Position numbers and translations under genes: made by a program. Under the pieces are notes generated by a model. That model made no database searches. It was not told the origin of the DNA and saw only the letters and a list, made by a program, of their open reading frames with translations. A DNA stretch of 64,000 nucleotides from Undaria pinnatifida. Lineage: Eukaryota; Sar; Phaeophyceae; Laminariales; Alariaceae. This document shows, piece by piece, positions 63,885 to 64,000 of this stretch; the stretch's first letter is position 1; every line of letters begins with the position of its first letter. The stretch spans positions 4,169,699 to 4,233,698 of the forward strand of contig JABAKD010000026.1 of assembly GCA_012845835.1 (NCBI GenBank), written 5' to 3'.

Positions 63885-64000
63885 CTGTAGCTAGTGCAGT
63901 GGATAGGGTGTCAAATTTTGTCCATTGGCGCCTTGCCTGTAATCGCCGAGAACACGGCGGATTGTAAAGCAACAAACAGCGGCAGCAGGCACATAAAAAA

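Overview
This window is eukaryotic nuclear DNA. Genes are broken into small exons by long GT-AG introns, and the introns and spacers are packed with transposon relics, minisatellites and long C/G homopolymers. Three things fit a large-genome protist, possibly a stramenopile alga: the gene style, TTAGGG-type interstitial repeats and a Ty1/copia element. The lineage is an inference and I cannot confirm it.

Two host genes can be reconstructed with matching splice phases. The first is a plus-strand PPM/PP2C protein phosphatase at 7617-36898. It has seven exons, a predicted 781 residues, all the usual metal-binding residues, and a first intron of 18.4 kb. The second is a minus-strand gene at 41821 to at least 61679, probably starting near or beyond 62392. 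Its eleven phase-compatible exons encode at least 696 residues. The protein contains five divergent copies of a helical repeat of about 52 residues, separated by acidic, Gly-rich or Ala-rich linkers. I do not recognise this repeat, and it is the best candidate for something undescribed. The two genes converge, with 4.9 kb between their stop codons. Nothing in the sequence links their functions.

Layout. 1-500: two possible minus-strand exons of an unknown gene leaving the window on the left. 544-5750: an LTR retroelement with a perfect 5-bp target duplication, two ~310-bp LTRs, a 194-residue coiled-coil/Gln-rich ORF and a damaged copia RNase H. 5756-7616: CAG/CTG-rich spacer, then a stretch with three inverted CCAAT boxes before the phosphatase start. 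7707-26138: intron 1, holding a PIF1-type helicase relic, two terminal-inverted-repeat elements, poly-C/317-bp duplications and several dispersed repeats. 26139-36898: phosphatase exons 2-7, with a telomere-like tract and several tandem arrays in the introns. 36899-41820: convergent intergenic DNA. 41821-62392: the repeat-protein gene, where most introns carry at least one minisatellite and one holds a LINE relic. 62393-64000: a second copy of the 0.75-kb terminal-inverted-repeat element and a possible terminal exon.

No rRNA, no convincing intact tRNA, no CRISPR array and no prokaryotic gene was seen. Most long open frames in the low-complexity DNA look like chance.
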